Assembly (NCBI GenBank): GCA_044338255.1
Contig: JBIILZ010000035.1
Location: 1 to 33,619 of the forward strand
Source: CAIUVD01 sp044338255
Lineage (GTDB): Bacteria > Planctomycetota > UBA11346
Direction of reading: 5' to 3'
Length of the DNA stretch: 33,619 nt
Under the pieces are notes generated by a model. The model worked only from the letters and a program-made list of their open reading frames with translations, was not told the origin of the DNA and ran no database searches. This document shows, one piece after another, positions 25,280-33,510 of this stretch. The position numbers and the translations under genes are program-made. Position 1 is the first letter of the stretch. The number at the start of each line of letters is the position of its first letter.

Positions 25280-26806
25280 ATGCAAACCTCGCTCGTTTCC
25301 CTCGTCGGCGCCGGTCCTGGTGATCCGGGACTGTTGACCGCTCGCGGCCGCGAACGGCTGCTCGTCTGCGACTGCCTGATCTACGATTACCTCGTCAATC
25401 CCGAGATCGTCGCCCTCGCCCCGCGTCACGCCGAACGCCACTACGTGGGCAAGCGCGGGCGGCGGACCTCGACCCCGCAAGAGGAGATCAATCGCATCCT
25501 CGTCGACGCCGGACGCCGCCATCGTCGCGTGGTGCGTCTCAAGGGCGGCGATCCGTTCCTGTTCGGGCGCGGCGGCGAGGAGGCCGTGGCCCTAGCGCAA
25601 GCCGGGCTGGCCTTCGAGATCGTGCCCGGTGTCACCAGCGGCATCGGCGCCCCGGCCTATGCCGGGATCCCGGTGACCCATCGCGCGGCCTCGAGCGCGG
25701 TGGTCCTGGTCACCGGCCATCAGCAGCACAAACCCGGCGAACCCGAACCGCCCTTCGCCTGGCATTCGATCGCCCAGGTCGAGACCATCGTCCTCTACAT
25801 GGGCATGCATCGCCTGGCCGAAAATTGCGCGGCCCTGATCGCCGCCGGGCGGGCGGCGACGACGCCGGCGGCAATCATCCAATGGGGCACCCTGCCGCAT
25901 CAACGCGTGGTCACCGCCACGCTCGCCGATCTGCCGGCTCAGGCCGCCGCCGCCGGGCTCGGCGCGCCGGCGATTACGGTCATCGGTGAAGTCGTGCGCT
26001 ATCGCGACGAGATCCGCTGGTTCGACCATCCCGAGCGCCATCCGCTGTTCGGTAAGCGCATCCTCGTGACCCGCGCCCGCGAGCAGGCGAGCACTCTCAC
26101 CGATGGCCTGCGTGCGCACGGCGCGGCGGTGTTGGAAGTCCCCCTCGCGCGCTTCGCCTGGCCCGAGGATTGCACGGCACTCGATGCCGCCTTGAGCGAC
26201 CTGTCGCGCTTCGCATGGCTGGCGGTGACCTCGGCCAATGCCGTCGAGTTTACCTGGAATCGCCTGCGCCATCTCGGCCTCGATGCCCGGGCCCTGGCCC
26301 AGACGCGTCTGGCGGCAGTCGGCCCGGCGACGGCGCGGGCCCTGGAGGCACACGGGCTGCACCCCGATGTCCTTCCCGAGACGGCTGATTCCGCGCACCT
26401 CGCGAGCACCTTGTTGGCGCAGGCAGCACCGGCGTCGATCCTCATCCCCCAGGCCGACAATGCCCGCACCGTACTGCGCGAGCGCCTAAGCGCGGGCGGG
26501 TGGACGGTGACGGCACCGACGGCGTACACCGCCGTGCCCATGGCCCCAGAGATCGATCTCGCCAGCGAGCGCGTCGACGCGATCACCTTCGCCTCGTCGG
26601 CGACCGTCGAACGGTTCCTCGGGGTGGCCGGCAAAGAACTCCTAGAGCAATGGCTGAAAACCGGCTGCCGGTTGTACGCCATCGGTCCGCAGACCGCCGC
26701 CACGCTCCAGGCCCATGGTCTGCCGGTAGCTGCAACTGCTGATGGAGCATCGGTCGAGGGTCTCGTCGAGGCAGTCGTTCGGAATTTCGGCACAGGCTGT
26801 GCGTGA
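25280..26806 (+). CDS. cobA/hemD: Uroporphyrinogen-III C-methyltransferase / uroporphyrinogen-III synthase fusion
   Basis: A 508-residue bifunctional tetrapyrrole enzyme. Residues 1-245 are the SAM-dependent methyltransferase SUMT, which makes precorrin-2 on the way to siroheme or cobalamin: LVGAGPGDPGLLT, RLKGGDPFLFGRGGEE, EIVPGVTSG and GIPVTHR. Residues ~258-505 are a uroporphyrinogen-III synthase (HemD): GKRILVTRAREQASTLTDGL, FAWLAVTSANAVEF, RLAAVGPATARALEAHG, ITFASSATVERFLG and LYAIGPQTAATLQAHG. The fusion provides both the synthase needed for heme and the branch toward siroheme/B12. It stands 86 bases after rmuC, across the 17-bp repeats, and 21 bases before a small unknown gene. No other hem or cob genes are in the window. 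Confidence 0.95.
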   Translation: MQTSLVSLVGAGPGDPGLLTARGRERLLVCDCLIYDYLVNPEIVALAPRHAERHYVGKRGRRTSTPQEEINRILVDAGRRHRRVVRLKGGDPFLFGRGGEEAVALAQAGLAFEIVPGVTSGIGAPAYAGIPVTHRAASSAVVLVTGHQQHKPGEPEPPFAWHSIAQVETIVLYMGMHRLAENCAALIAAGRAATTPAAIIQWGTLPHQRVVTATLADLPAQAAAAGLGAPAITVIGEVVRYRDEIRWFDHPERHPLFGKRILVTRAREQASTLTDGLRAHGAAVLEVPLARFAWPEDCTALDAALSDLSRFAWLAVTSANAVEFTWNRLRHLGLDARALAQTRLAAVGPATARALEAHGLHPDVLPETADSAHLASTLLAQAAPASILIPQADNARTVLRERLSAGGWTVTAPTAYTAVPMAPEIDLASERVDAITFASSATVERFLGVAGKELLEQWLKTGCRLYAIGPQTAATLQAHGLPVAATADGASVEGLVEAVVRNFGTGCA

Positions 26807-26827
26807 AGCTTCGACACGAGGTGTCGC

Positions 26828-27178
26828 ATGCCCCAGTATCTCTGTGAAGCCGCCGGGATTTTCCGCCTTGATGATCAAGGCACCGCCGGCCCGGTCCATC
26901 TCTGCCCCCCGATCGTCGTGCTAGGTGCCAGCGACGATCCGCAGCGCCCGGCAGGAAAGCTCATCCACCTGGCCTGGGCCGAACGCGGCGATGCGCCCAA
27001 CTGGGAGGAGGCGCATATTCCCACGCACCTCGTCGCCAGTGCCGCAGCCCTCGAGGCGATCCTCAGCGGTTCGGGATGGCGACCGCTGGATGATCGCTGG
27101 CATGACTTCATCTGCGCGAGTGCGATCGAGCATTTGAGCGAAGAGGCAGCGCAGCCGAGCATGGCGGCTACGGCGTAG
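26828..27178 (+). CDS. Small hypothetical protein
   Basis: A 116-residue soluble protein starting MPQYLCEAAGIFRLDD, with CGAGG-like sequence (ACGAGGTG) ahead of the ATG as a ribosome-binding site. It has three cysteines, several Trp residues (HLAWAERG, SGWRPLDDRWHDFI) and a C-terminal helix. No signal peptide or membrane segment is seen and I do not recognise a family. It follows cobA/hemD by 21 bases in the same direction and is probably the last gene of that transcript. Codon use looks like its neighbours, which supports a real gene. Confidence 0.6.
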   Translation: MPQYLCEAAGIFRLDDQGTAGPVHLCPPIVVLGASDDPQRPAGKLIHLAWAERGDAPNWEEAHIPTHLVASAAALEAILSGSGWRPLDDRWHDFICASAIEHLSEEAAQPSMAATA

Positions 27179-27196
27179 GGACGCACTGACCCTTGT

Positions 27197-27427
27197 TGGT
27201 CGCTGGTCGCTGGCCCCTGGTCTCTGGTCTCTGGTCACTGGTCGCTGGTCGCTGGTCCCTGGTCCCTGGTCGCTGGTCTCTGGTCTCTGGTCGCTGGTCT
27301 CTGGTCGCTGGTCGCTGGTCGCTGGTCCCTGGTCCCTGGTCGCTGGTCTCTGGTCCCTGGTCTCTGGTCCCTGGTCTCTGGTCCCTGGTCTCTGGTCCCT
27401 GGTCTCTGGTCCCTGGTCTCTGGCCAC
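27197..27427. repeat. Minisatellite of 33 seven-base units
   Basis: Thirty-three head-to-tail units of consensus TGGTCNC run without a register break. Only position 6 varies regularly (G, C, T, once A); two units read TGGCCCC and TGGCCAC. The last third is a strict alternation of C and T variants, i.e. a 14-base higher-order unit. Open frames on the minus strand through it (rich in Asp, Gln, Arg and Pro) are by-products of the repeat, because 7 is not a multiple of three and few stop codons can arise. The remaining bases of the 382-base spacer hold only the terminator downstream. Confidence 0.97.
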
Positions 27428-27507
27428 TAACGTAGCCAACAACTCGAAAGCCCACCGACAGCGCGTTCCCCATGAGAAGCCAGCTGACCAGTGCAGCCTT
27501 GCCAAAC

Positions 27508-27539
27508 AAAACAGCCGCAGGTCTCCCTGCGGCTGTTTT
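27508..27539. terminator. Bidirectional intrinsic terminator
   Basis: AAAACAGCCGCAGG-TCTC-CCTGCGGCTGTTTT is a perfect 14-bp stem with T runs at the 3' side on both strands. It separates the plus-strand cobA/hemD unit from the convergent minus-strand DUF4340-FKBP gene. Confidence 0.92.
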
Positions 27540-27560
27540 TGCATCTGATCTCAGCGACCT

Positions 27561-29237
27561 TTATTTGAGCTTCAGCAGCTCGATCTCGAACTGCAGGATC
27601 TCATTGGCGCCGATCTTCGGCGGACTGCCTGCCTCTCCATAGGCGAGGGCCGGCGGAATCGTCAGTTTCCATTTGTCGCCGGGCTTCATCAGCTTCAGCG
27701 CTTCGGTCCAACCCTTGATCACGCCAGTGACACCGAAGGTCGCCGTCGCATCACCCTTGGTGCTGTCGAATTCGGCGCCGTCGATGAGCGTGCCCTTGTA
27801 CTTCACTTCCACCTCCTGCGCATCGGTGGGACTGACACCAGTGGCTGGGCCGCTGGCGAGGACTTCGTACTGCAGACCCGAGGCGGTGACGCTCACTCCC
27901 GGCTGCTTGCTGTGCTCGTCGAGCCACACGCTGTTGGTCTTGCCGGTGGTGCCGGCCATGGGCTCGGCGGGCTTGGCTTCGAACAGAGTTTCGAGCGCTG
28001 GGCGCAGCTTCTTGAAGGTCTCGTCGCTGATGACGTAGAAGAACTGCGAGAAGCGCTTCTGCGCGAGCTCGGCGCGCTTGGCACCAGAGATAGTCTTCTT
28101 GTCCTCGACCGGCTTCGCGTCTTCGGGCTTGGCCGTAGCGGCCTTCTCGGCTGCGGCTTTGTCGGCGGCGGCTTTGACTTCGTCGGCCTTCTCGTCGTAC
28201 TGCACGAACACCGCCAGATAGCGGCTGTTGCCCTTCTTGTCGTCGGCCTTGGCCTCAGCTTTGGGCTTCTCGGCAGCCTTGTCGGCCGCGTCATCCAACG
28301 CCAACTCACCGAAGAACAGCCAGTATTTCAGGCCATCCTTGGTGGTGATCGCCAGCGAGCCCTCGTTGCCGTAGAGCCCCTGCTTGGTCAGGTAGAAGCC
28401 GCGTGCCTGCAGCCATTCCTTGGCGTACGGACGCACGCCCACCAGACGCAGGCTGTTGATCTCGTTGACGAGATTGTCGATCGCGGTCTTGGCCACGCGC
28501 TTGTCAGCGGGGACGGCGGTCTTGCCATCGGCAACCCAGTCCTGGCCGGCTCCGGTACGCAAAAAGCTGGTCTCACTGCGCGGCACGACGGTGCTGGTGG
28601 ACTCGTCCACCGAGTAATCGGCGATCGCCGCCGAACGGATATCATCCTTGGTGATCTTGAACGGATCGGTCTCGACGTAATCGACGAACTTGGTCGAGAG
28701 TTCCCACGGATCGACCTTCGCCGTGGTCACTTCCTTGCCGGCGGATTCGCGGACGTAGTAGAGGCCCTGGGCGCCTTCGACGTACTTGCCGACAATAAGA
28801 TCGACTACCGTCTTGCCGCTGGCATCGGTCATGGTCAAGCGCTTGCCCTGGCCCTTCTTGGTCAGGTTGACGGGGTCGAGCGGATCGAGCACGCCGAGTT
28901 CTTCGAAGCGCTTCTCATCGGTGGTGATGACGCGACCACGCTCGACGCCGAGGAAGCCGACGGCGGCCTTGGTGACGCGGGTGTTGCCGTCAGCGGGGAA
29001 ATCGAAATGGCTGGGGATCGACCACACCCCGTTGGACTTCTTGACTTCGAGCACCTGGGCGGCGCTGGTGGCCTCGTCCCAGGTCGCCACCCGCAGGCTG
29101 GCGATGGATTCCGCCGGCACCACTTCGCCAAAAGTTTTGGCGGTGGTGGTTTCGGCGGTGGCCTGGCCACCGGGATGGTAGAACCAGAGAGGGGTCGTGG
29201 CGATGGCGAGAACGCCAAGAACAATCGGGAGTCGCAT
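27561..29237 (-). CDS. DUF4340-type protein fused to an FKBP peptidyl-prolyl isomerase
   Basis: A 558-residue protein. Residues 1-20 are a membrane anchor or signal (LPIVLGVLAIATTPLWFY). The middle (~40-340) has repeated DUF4340-like units that accompany GldG-type exporters (VKKSNGVWSIPSHFDFPADG, FEELGVLDPLDP, VDLIVGKYVEGAQGLYYVR). A charged Lys/Ala/Glu stretch follows (~350-400). Residues 448-558 are an FKBP domain: VEVKYKGTLIDGAEFDS, GVIKGWTEALKLMKPGDKW, LAYGEAGSPPKIGANEILQF. FKBPs catalyse cis-trans prolyl isomerisation. The predicted location is the periplasmic side. AAGGAG gives a strong ribosome-binding site. It is the last gene of the ABC operon, 12 bases after the permease. The fusion of an exporter accessory with a foldase is unusual. 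The domain call for the middle part is from pattern recognition. Confidence 0.85.
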   Translation of the reverse strand: MRLPIVLGVLAIATTPLWFYHPGGQATAETTTAKTFGEVVPAESIASLRVATWDEATSAAQVLEVKKSNGVWSIPSHFDFPADGNTRVTKAAVGFLGVERGRVITTDEKRFEELGVLDPLDPVNLTKKGQGKRLTMTDASGKTVVDLIVGKYVEGAQGLYYVRESAGKEVTTAKVDPWELSTKFVDYVETDPFKITKDDIRSAAIADYSVDESTSTVVPRSETSFLRTGAGQDWVADGKTAVPADKRVAKTAIDNLVNEINSLRLVGVRPYAKEWLQARGFYLTKQGLYGNEGSLAITTKDGLKYWLFFGELALDDAADKAAEKPKAEAKADDKKGNSRYLAVFVQYDEKADEVKAAADKAAAEKAATAKPEDAKPVEDKKTISGAKRAELAQKRFSQFFYVISDETFKKLRPALETLFEAKPAEPMAGTTGKTNSVWLDEHSKQPGVSVTASGLQYEVLASGPATGVSPTDAQEVEVKYKGTLIDGAEFDSTKGDATATFGVTGVIKGWTEALKLMKPGDKWKLTIPPALAYGEAGSPPKIGANEILQFEIELLKLK

Positions 29238-29249
29238 GGTTCAGCTCCT

Positions 29250-32030
29250 TCAGGCGCGCTTGCGGGAGGTGGGAATGTGGGCGGATTCAGCAGCGATCTT
29301 GCGGAGGAAGACGATCAGCACGAGCAGGGCGAGGACCGCTGCCGGGACGCCGATGGCCAACCACTTCACCCGATCGCGATAGCCGTCGAGGGCCCGGCGC
29401 TGTTCGATCTTGGCATCGCGCATGCGCGCTTCTTTGGCCTGATTTACAGCCACCACCGCGAGGTCGAGCTTGCGCTGTTCGCGGATCTGGATCATGGCCT
29501 TTTCATGGGCCTTGGCGTTCTCGTCGATATCGTTGCGGGCATCAAGCTTGGCCAACTCGGCATCAAAGAACTGCTGGGCGGTCTTGCTCGCGGATTCGGC
29601 TTCGACAGTGGCCGTCTGACCGGCCTTGCGCAGCACGTCCTGGGTCACCAGGAGCTGGTCTTCCAGGCGCTTAAGCGGTCGGCGTTCCGGGCGGCGGTTG
29701 CGCAGTTCGAGGAAGGCCTTGTCGTTGAACAGGGCATCGACGGCATTGGCGGCGAGCTGCACGTTGCGCAGGTTGAGCAGGAACTTGAGGTTGTCCTCGT
29801 TGAAGCGCCCGCCCGAGTTGCGGTAGAACGAGAAGAATTCGTTGTTCACGAAATCGACGTCGGCAACCACGATCACGTGCACCGGCTTGGCGGAAGCGAC
29901 CCCGACCTTCTTTTCCGGCTCGGCGGCGGGCGCCTTGCTGTCATCGGCCTTCTTGTCATCAGCCTGCTTGTCATCGGCCTTCTTGTCCGCCGGCTTGGCA
30001 TTGGGATCGATCACCGGGAAGACCGAGGCCATCGTGCCGCTGATTTCGACCGCCATCGGCGCCGGTTGGTTACGATCACCGCTGAAGGTATGCTTGGGCT
30101 CCTTGAGCTGCGGCGCACCACCGTACATCGACGGCTGTATCATGTCACTGATCAGGTCACGACCCCAGGTGACGTGCGGCGTGGGCGTAAACAGCGGCGT
30201 CACCGTCAGCGCGGAGGGCTTGTCCTTAGCGATCAGGATCTGGCCGGGGAACGGCATCAACAAGCCGCTGATGCCGGTAGTGACGGTGTTGTTGCGCGCC
30301 ACACCATCCTGGTCGCTGTTCGTCCACACGAAGTTCGGCGGAATCAGGCCGGCGAATTCGTGGCTCGGATTGTAGTCCGACCAGAGCACCACGCCGGGAT
30401 CGAAATCGAGACCTAGGCCACGATAGATGGCTTGGATGTTGCCCTTCTGCGGACCGCCAGCATCGGGGCCGGCATTGGGATTGCCGCCCTTTTTGGGCTG
30501 GCCGGGGATGAGATCCATCCGCCCTTGCGCAGCCGAGAAGTACGGCAGCGGATCTTCGAGCAGCAGGGCTGCGCGGCCGTTCCAGATGTACTCATGCAGA
30601 CGCTCGATCTGCGGCTGGGTCAAGGTCGAGGGCTGCGGCACCACCAGGACCTCGACCTCGGCGGCGACCGCCGAATCGAAGTTGACGACGCGCACCTCGT
30701 ATTGCTTTTTCCACTCGTTGACGATCTCCCAGGGCTGGGTCATCGACCCGCTCTGGTAGTCGAATCCACCATTGATGTCGAGGTCGGTGGCAGCGATGCC
30801 GAGGACCTTCTTCTTGGGCGCGGCCACCGCGCGGACGGCGCGGATCAATTCGTATTCGACCGAGAGGCCCGGATCGAAGTAGTCGATGAGCTGGGTGCTG
30901 CCACCAGAGGTGACGGCGGCGCCGAGGAAGACATCCGCATTCTCTTTGCCCGAAACGGTGTCGACCACCTGCTTGCGGGGTTTGAGGTTGAACTCGCGGC
31001 TGGCCATCGCGCCGAGGGCGTCGAGGGCATCCTTGGGACGCTTGATGTCGACCATGATGCGGCCGGGATGCACGCGTTCGAGGGCCTTGAGCTTGTCGAT
31101 GACTTCCTTGCCCTTCAAGGCCAGCTCATTGGGCAGCTCGGCGCTGATGAAGGCGGTGATCAGGACCGGCTCCTGGACTTCGCCGAGGATCGATGCGCCA
31201 GTACGGGAGATCGAGGCCAGACCTTCGCTGGTGACGTCGGCGTCGACGCCGAACTTCACCGCTCCGCGCGAGAGGTTGGCGAGCAGGGCCAAGCCGAAGA
31301 TCAGCGACAGCACCTGGGCGACCACCTGCCCGTTGTTGCTCGGCCGCCAGCGACGGCTGGCGAGCAGCAGGGTCGCAGTACCGAGGGCGGCGATGACCAG
31401 GGCCAGGGCGGCGCTGACATTGCCCAAGGGCACGACGCCGCGATTGAAAGCATCGAACCAGTCGAGACCGGCGGCGGCCCACAGGGCGATGCCGCTGAAG
31501 ATCGCGCCGACGACGAAGGCGATGGCGGGGATCGAGACCAAGACGCTGGCGAGCAGGCCGAGAGCCGCGAAGGCCAGGCCGGCAAACCACCAGCCGAGAT
31601 AGTTGGCGAAGACCAAGCCCCAGTCGGGGGTACCAAGCCAAGCGAGGACGATGACGTTCGAGAGGCTGCACACCAGGGCGATGGTGAAATAGGCCACCAC
31701 CGCCAGATACTTGCCGAGAAGCGCGTCGAGGATCGACAGCGGCATGGTCAGCAGCAGTTCCTCGGTGCCCTGTTCGCGTTCGGTCGCCCACGCGCCCATC
31801 GCCAGGGCCGGCAGCAGGACCACCAGGAACAGCGGCATGACCGTAAACAACGGCCCAAGGTCGGCGATGTTGCGGGCGAAATACTTATCGCCCTGAAAGA
31901 GAAAGAGCGTCGCCCCGGCAGCAAGCACGAAGGCGAGGATGAAGACATAGCCCAGCGGATTGCCGAGCAGGCTCCACAGTTGGCGGCGCATCACCGCGCT
32001 GAGCGCGGCGGGATTCAGAGCGGCGCTCAT
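29250..32030 (-). CDS. GldF-GldG-type fusion: ABC-2 permease joined to an auxiliary extracytoplasmic domain
   Basis: A 926-residue protein. Residues 1-260 are an ABC-2 permease with about seven hydrophobic segments (YVFILAFVLAAGATLFLF, VMPLFLVVLLPALAMGAW) and the conserved EREQGTEELLLTMPLS loop. Residues ~265-720 are the GldG-like auxiliary domain (PVLITAFISAELPNEL, LGIAATDLDINGGFDYQSG, VEVLVVPQPSTLTQPQIERL). Residues ~700-725 carry Asp-Lys-Lys-Ala-Asp repeats. A coiled coil (~830-885) and a final membrane helix (WLAIGVPAAVLALLVLIVFL) close the protein. GldF and GldG are usually separate genes in Bacteroidetes gliding systems; single-chain fusions occur elsewhere. Its start overlaps the ATPase stop by four bases (ATGA). 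The substrate is unknown; gliding is not implied. Confidence 0.88.
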   Translation of the reverse strand: MSAALNPAALSAVMRRQLWSLLGNPLGYVFILAFVLAAGATLFLFQGDKYFARNIADLGPLFTVMPLFLVVLLPALAMGAWATEREQGTEELLLTMPLSILDALLGKYLAVVAYFTIALVCSLSNVIVLAWLGTPDWGLVFANYLGWWFAGLAFAALGLLASVLVSIPAIAFVVGAIFSGIALWAAAGLDWFDAFNRGVVPLGNVSAALALVIAALGTATLLLASRRWRPSNNGQVVAQVLSLIFGLALLANLSRGAVKFGVDADVTSEGLASISRTGASILGEVQEPVLITAFISAELPNELALKGKEVIDKLKALERVHPGRIMVDIKRPKDALDALGAMASREFNLKPRKQVVDTVSGKENADVFLGAAVTSGGSTQLIDYFDPGLSVEYELIRAVRAVAAPKKKVLGIAATDLDINGGFDYQSGSMTQPWEIVNEWKKQYEVRVVNFDSAVAAEVEVLVVPQPSTLTQPQIERLHEYIWNGRAALLLEDPLPYFSAAQGRMDLIPGQPKKGGNPNAGPDAGGPQKGNIQAIYRGLGLDFDPGVVLWSDYNPSHEFAGLIPPNFVWTNSDQDGVARNNTVTTGISGLLMPFPGQILIAKDKPSALTVTPLFTPTPHVTWGRDLISDMIQPSMYGGAPQLKEPKHTFSGDRNQPAPMAVEISGTMASVFPVIDPNAKPADKKADDKQADDKKADDSKAPAAEPEKKVGVASAKPVHVIVVADVDFVNNEFFSFYRNSGGRFNEDNLKFLLNLRNVQLAANAVDALFNDKAFLELRNRRPERRPLKRLEDQLLVTQDVLRKAGQTATVEAESASKTAQQFFDAELAKLDARNDIDENAKAHEKAMIQIREQRKLDLAVVAVNQAKEARMRDAKIEQRRALDGYRDRVKWLAIGVPAAVLALLVLIVFLRKIAAESAHIPTSRKRA

Positions 32031-32794
32031 GCTGCGGCTCCTTTCGTCAGTTCGCGGAAACGGGCATCGAGACCCTTGCCGGCATCGAGCTCGGCCGGGG
32101 TGCCCTGGAATTGGACCTTGCCGTCGCAGATCAGCACCACGCGATCGGCCATGGCTTCGACTTCCTGGAGGATGTGCGTCGAAAGCAGGATGGTCTTGTC
32201 CTTGGCCAGGACCTTCACCAGTTCGCGCACCAGCTGGATCTGATTGGGATCGAGGCCGGAGGTCGGCTCATCGAGGATCAGGACCTTGGGATCATGGAGA
32301 ATCGCCTGCGCCAGACCGACGCGCTGACGGAAACCCTTCGACAATTTGCGGATCGGCTTGTGCCAGACCTCTTCGACGCGGCACTGGCTGGCGACGCGAT
32401 CGAGGGCTTCTTTCAGCTTGGTGCCGCCCATACCACGGACCTCGCCAGCATAGCGCAGATAGCTGTGCGGCGTCATGTCGGGATAGAGCGGGCCGTTTTC
32501 AGGCAGGTAACCGAGAATACGGCTGGCTTCGAGGCGCTGGGTCGCGACATCGAAGCCAGCAATGCGCGCGCTGCCGGCACTGGGTGCAAGAAAACCGGTG
32601 AGGATCTTCATGGTCGTCGACTTGCCGGCGCCGTTGGGCCCCAGGAAGGCCGTCACCGAGGCCGCGGGGACCTGGAACGAGACATTTTCAACGGCGGTGA
32701 AATTACCGTAATATTTGCACAAACCATCCGCCTCGATGAGCGCGGTGCGCCCAGGGGTGGAGGTGGGTACGGCCTGGTTGGGCACGTCAGTCAT
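32027..32794 (-). CDS. ABC transporter ATP-binding protein (GldA-like)
   Basis: A 255-residue ATPase, partner of the permease fusion downstream. Walker A FLGPNGAGKSTTMKIL, Q-loop region LGYLPENGPLYPDMTP, signature LSKGFRQRVGLAQA, Walker B VLILDEPTSGLDPNQ and the switch STHILQEVEAMADRV are complete. It lacks the long C-terminal extension of the window's other ABC ATPase. GTGAGGATCT gives a ribosome-binding site ahead of the ATG. It is the first gene of the minus-strand operon ATPase, permease-GldG, DUF4340-FKBP, with a four-base overlap to the second gene. Divergent from the SecB-like gene, with 232 bases between them. Confidence 0.95.
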   Translation of the reverse strand: MTDVPNQAVPTSTPGRTALIEADGLCKYYGNFTAVENVSFQVPAASVTAFLGPNGAGKSTTMKILTGFLAPSAGSARIAGFDVATQRLEASRILGYLPENGPLYPDMTPHSYLRYAGEVRGMGGTKLKEALDRVASQCRVEEVWHKPIRKLSKGFRQRVGLAQAILHDPKVLILDEPTSGLDPNQIQLVRELVKVLAKDKTILLSTHILQEVEAMADRVVLICDGKVQFQGTPAELDAGKGLDARFRELTKGAAA

Positions 32795-33026
32795 GAGATC
32801 CTCACGGGGTCGAAACGTTCACGGGCCATTGACGTGAGTGGTGGGAAAACCTTTCACAGCAATGGCGTCACTTGCAGAAGTACGCACGGACAACCACGGT
32901 TTGCACCGGGGGGCGTGATTCTGGTCGTGGTTGAGGCTTCGCAACTGCATTGCGGGATTGACGAAAGGAGTTAGAGAGTCTGGCCAGTGCCCTTTGGCCA
33001 ATTCACTCCTGTGCGGAAAACAACCC

Positions 33027-33455
33027 ATGCAATTCGACATCAGCCGCGATTTTCTTGACGGCATCATGCTCCAACAGCCGACCAACAAGGAAGGCAAGAA
33101 CGAGATCAAGGCCGGTGGTCAGCTGCACTTCCTGCCTTCGAGTCCCGATGGCACCATGCATACGGCGATCGTCGCATTTCAACTCGCCTTGAGCGAGAAC
33201 GAACAGCCTTTCGCCCGTGGCGGCTGGCGTTTCTTGTTCACCACCGAGTCCAGCTTCGAGCCGGCTAAGAATCAGAATCACCCGTTCTTCGCCAATCTTC
33301 TGGTGCTCGGCGCCGGCAAGATCATGGCCCAGATCAACAACCTCGCGATGCATGCCAACCTGCCGCTGATCCCGTTCGAACCGGGTCGGATGATGCTGCA
33401 AGCGCCCGAAGGCGCCCAGCAGGCCGCCGCCGGCGGTGGCGTCGTTCAAGCCTGA
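33027..33455 (+). CDS. SecB-like protein
   Basis: A 142-residue protein. The predicted order is three or four long strands (IKAGGQLHFLPS, HTAIVAFQLALSENEQPF, GGWRFLFTTESSFEP), then a long helix (HPFFANLLVLGAGKIMAQIN) and a short Pro-rich segment (NLPLIPFEP), ending in a disordered Gly/Ala/Gln tail. This matches the SecB chaperone layout, in which strands are followed by a helix close to a PYAREFI-type segment and a conserved Pro-containing hairpin. SecB-like proteins keep exported proteins unfolded or act in toxin-antitoxin-chaperone systems; no toxin pair is adjacent here. Start ATG 33027 is the first Met giving the fold; an upstream in-frame start exists at 32931. No clear ribosome-binding site is seen. 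The family call comes from fold pattern and is moderate. Confidence 0.55.
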   Translation: MQFDISRDFLDGIMLQQPTNKEGKNEIKAGGQLHFLPSSPDGTMHTAIVAFQLALSENEQPFARGGWRFLFTTESSFEPAKNQNHPFFANLLVLGAGKIMAQINNLAMHANLPLIPFEPGRMMLQAPEGAQQAAAGGGVVQA

Positions 33456-33510
33456 GTCGGATGTTTTAATAGGAGTCTGTCGGAGTTAGGCACCTAGGCG
33501 GCGTTCCTGG

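Noticed and set aside
26921..27544. Minus-strand open frames through the 7-bp minisatellite encoding Asp-Gln-Arg-Pro repeats
   Set aside because: The frame is open only because the 7-base unit rarely creates stops; the unit is not a multiple of three, flanking parts show no gene character, and a real gene overlaps on the other strand.
32795..33026. Riboswitch or small RNA in the ABC ATPase / SecB-like divergent spacer
   Set aside because: Only a weak TGGCCA/TGGCCA pairing and scattered short complementarity are seen; no known riboswitch core is recognised.
33470..33510. Insertion-sequence terminal repeat (GTCTGTCGGAGTTAGG)
   Set aside because: It reminds me of some transposon ends, but no partner repeat, target duplication or transposase is in the window.
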